A DNA stretch of 8,631 nt from Nitrospirota bacterium (lineage in GTDB: Bacteria > Nitrospirota > Nitrospiria > Nitrospirales > UBA8639), in contig JAOUNC010000099.1 in assembly GCA_029881175.1 (NCBI GenBank), positions 1-8,631 of the forward strand, in the 5' to 3' direction. Position numbers and translations under genes: made by a program. The notes beneath the pieces were generated by a model, which saw nothing but the letters and a program-made list of their open reading frames with translations, had not been told where the DNA came from and made no database searches. Of this stretch, positions 8,121-8,631 are shown piece by piece. Every line of letters starts with the position of its first letter. The first letter of the stretch is position 1.

Positions 8121-8149
8121 GCATTCAAAAAATGAATGCTTCATTTTTT
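8121..8149 (-). promoter_or_regulatory. tuf leader with two overlapping, mutually exclusive inverted repeats
   Basis: In the 71-base spacer between tRNA-Thr and tuf, the minus strand has a perfect 10-bp stem AAAAAATGAA / TTCATTTTTT with a GCA loop (8127-8149). It also has a second 7-bp stem GCATTCA / TGAATGC with a T5 loop (8121-8139). The two share the TTCATTTTT bases, so only one can form at a time. The second ends shortly before the tuf Shine-Dalgarno. The first could act as a weak AU-rich terminator or a processing/pausing element after the tRNAs. Function is inferred; only the repeats are seen. Confidence 0.45.
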
Positions 8150-8172
8150 CAAGCTTCGATATTAGGTATAAA

Positions 8173-8248
8173 TGGAGCCCACGACGCGGATCGAACGCGT
8201 GACCTCGTCCTTACCAAGGACGTGCTCTACCAACTGAGCTACATGGGC
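8173..8248 (-). tRNA. trnT: tRNA-Thr (anticodon GGT)
   Basis: The minus strand gives a complete cloverleaf. The acceptor is GCCCATG/CGTGGGC with one T-G pair, followed by the D-arm TAGCTCAGTTGGTAGAGCA. The anticodon stem is CGTCC/GGACG around TTGGTAA (anticodon GGT), and the T-arm contains GTTCGATCC. The discriminator is T and CCA is encoded at 8173-8175. It is the last tRNA before tuf, as thrT is before tufB in E. coli. Confidence 0.97.
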
Positions 8249-8327
8249 TCTTGCCACGATTTCGCTCTCAAAAATCATAGACCTCTTGACGCCACTCACG
8301 CACCAAAATTCCACCCAGACACAAAAA

Positions 8328-8402
8328 TGGAGCGGGCGATGGGATTTGAACCCACGACAGCCAGCTTGGAAGGCTGGAACTCTACCACTGAGCTACGCCC
8401 GC
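8328..8402 (-). tRNA. trnG: tRNA-Gly (anticodon TCC)
   Basis: The minus strand gives a complete cloverleaf. The acceptor is GCGGGCG/CGCCCGC, followed by the D-arm TAGCTCAGTGGTAGAG. The anticodon stem is CCAGC/GCTGG around CTTCCAA (anticodon TCC), and the T-arm contains GTTCAAATCC. The discriminator is T and CCA is encoded at 8328-8330. The tRNA-Thr gene lies 79 bases downstream. Confidence 0.97.
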
Positions 8403-8430
8403 AGCACTTCTTAATCATTTTTCCATTCAC

Positions 8431-8464
8431 GGCTATGGCCAAAATTTTTCGCTCCCCCATAGCC
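8431..8464. repeat. 8-bp inverted repeat in the tRNA-Tyr/tRNA-Gly spacer
   Basis: The 131-base spacer 8403-8533 holds no gene. It contains GGCTATGG and its exact complement CCATAGCC separated by 18 bases, which could form a hairpin in the precursor tRNA transcript. There is no T-run after it, so it does not look like an intrinsic terminator. I see no convincing promoter in this spacer. Confidence 0.4.
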
Positions 8465-8533
8465 AGCGAAAGATTCCCACATTCCATCTTTTATTTTCAG
8501 AAAACACCCCTACCTTCATTACAACCCCGGATA

Positions 8534-8618
8534 TGGTGGGCAGGCAAGGGTTCGAACCTTGGAAGCCGATGGCAGCAGATTTACAGTCTGCCCCCGTTGA
8601 CCACTTGGGTACCTGCCC
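8534..8618 (-). tRNA. trnY: tRNA-Tyr (anticodon GTA)
   Basis: This is a class II tRNA of 85 bases including CCA. The acceptor is GGGCAGG/CCTGCCC and the D-arm contains ACCCAAGTGGTCAACGG. The anticodon stem is GCAGA/TCTGC around CTGTAAA (anticodon GTA). The long variable arm TGCCATCGGCTTCC is typical of tRNA-Tyr, and the T-arm contains GGTTCGAACC. The discriminator is A and CCA is encoded at 8534-8536. It is the most upstream gene in the window; the promoter and any further tRNA would lie beyond the right edge. Confidence 0.97.
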
Positions 8619-8631
8619 ATTTGACCAAGTA

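Noticed and set aside
8102..8128. Longer tuf start at an in-frame TTG (8128)
   Set aside because: It adds nine residues with no family match and would include the ribosome binding site of the clear ATG at 8101.
8150..8172. Promoter between tRNA-Thr and tuf (TAATAT and TATACC)
   Set aside because: The -10-like hexamers have no -35 partner, and the upstream region is the tRNA itself.
8296..8487. 63-residue minus-strand open frame containing SSVVEFQPSKLAVVGSNPIARS
   Set aside because: It is a translation through tRNA-Gly and its spacer; this kind of peptide is a familiar artefact of tRNA genes.
8587..8631. GGTCAA repeated just upstream of and within tRNA-Tyr, as a partial tRNA duplication
   Set aside because: The repeat is too short, and the window ends too soon to tell it from chance.

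Overview
The window is a minus-strand segment of the core bacterial translation and transcription cluster. In transcription order (right to left) it carries tRNA-Tyr, tRNA-Gly, tRNA-Thr, tuf, rpmG, tRNA-Trp, secE, nusG, rplK, rplA, rplJ, rplL and rpoB. RpoB runs off the left edge with 1,173 codons present. There is no sign of mobile elements, CRISPR or accessory genes, and no gene-free stretch reaches 300 bases. The longest spacer is the 131 bases between tRNA-Tyr and tRNA-Gly.

Organism: the order tRNA-Tyr/Gly/Thr-tuf followed by secE-nusG-rplKAJL-rpoB resembles the E. coli tyrU-glyT-thrT-tufB and rplKAJL-rpoBC regions. Here, however, rpmG and tRNA-Trp sit between tuf and secE. From remembered family resemblance only, the EF-Tu N-terminus, the L1 and L10 sequences and mid-range GC point to Nitrospirota (Nitrospira-like), with NC10 or a deltaproteobacterial relative as alternatives. 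This assignment is tentative.

Layout: 8102-8631 is a tRNA array (Tyr GTA, Gly TCC, Thr GGT, all with encoded CCA) leading into the tuf leader. 6728-8101 holds EF-Tu and the zinc-type L33. 6612-6687 is tRNA-Trp (CCA). 5792-6541 holds SecE and NusG. 3591-5713 holds L11, L1, L10 and L7/L12, which build the GTPase-associated centre and the stalks. 1-3519 is RNA polymerase beta. Spacers are short (18-78 nt) and nearly every gene has a clear Shine-Dalgarno, so this reads as one or two long transcripts punctuated by tRNA processing.

The two things most worth a second look are these. First, the L10 frame has no stop codon and runs in frame into L7/L12, giving a 311-residue L10-L12 open frame, while rplL keeps its own strong internal ribosome binding site. 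A TGA lying in the +1 frame just past an A4 run means a one-base change or slip would restore a normal L10. Second, EF-Tu switch I lacks the near-universal R-G-I-T-I signature and has K-I-L-T-I instead. Both concern the machinery that recruits and fires elongation factors on the ribosome.
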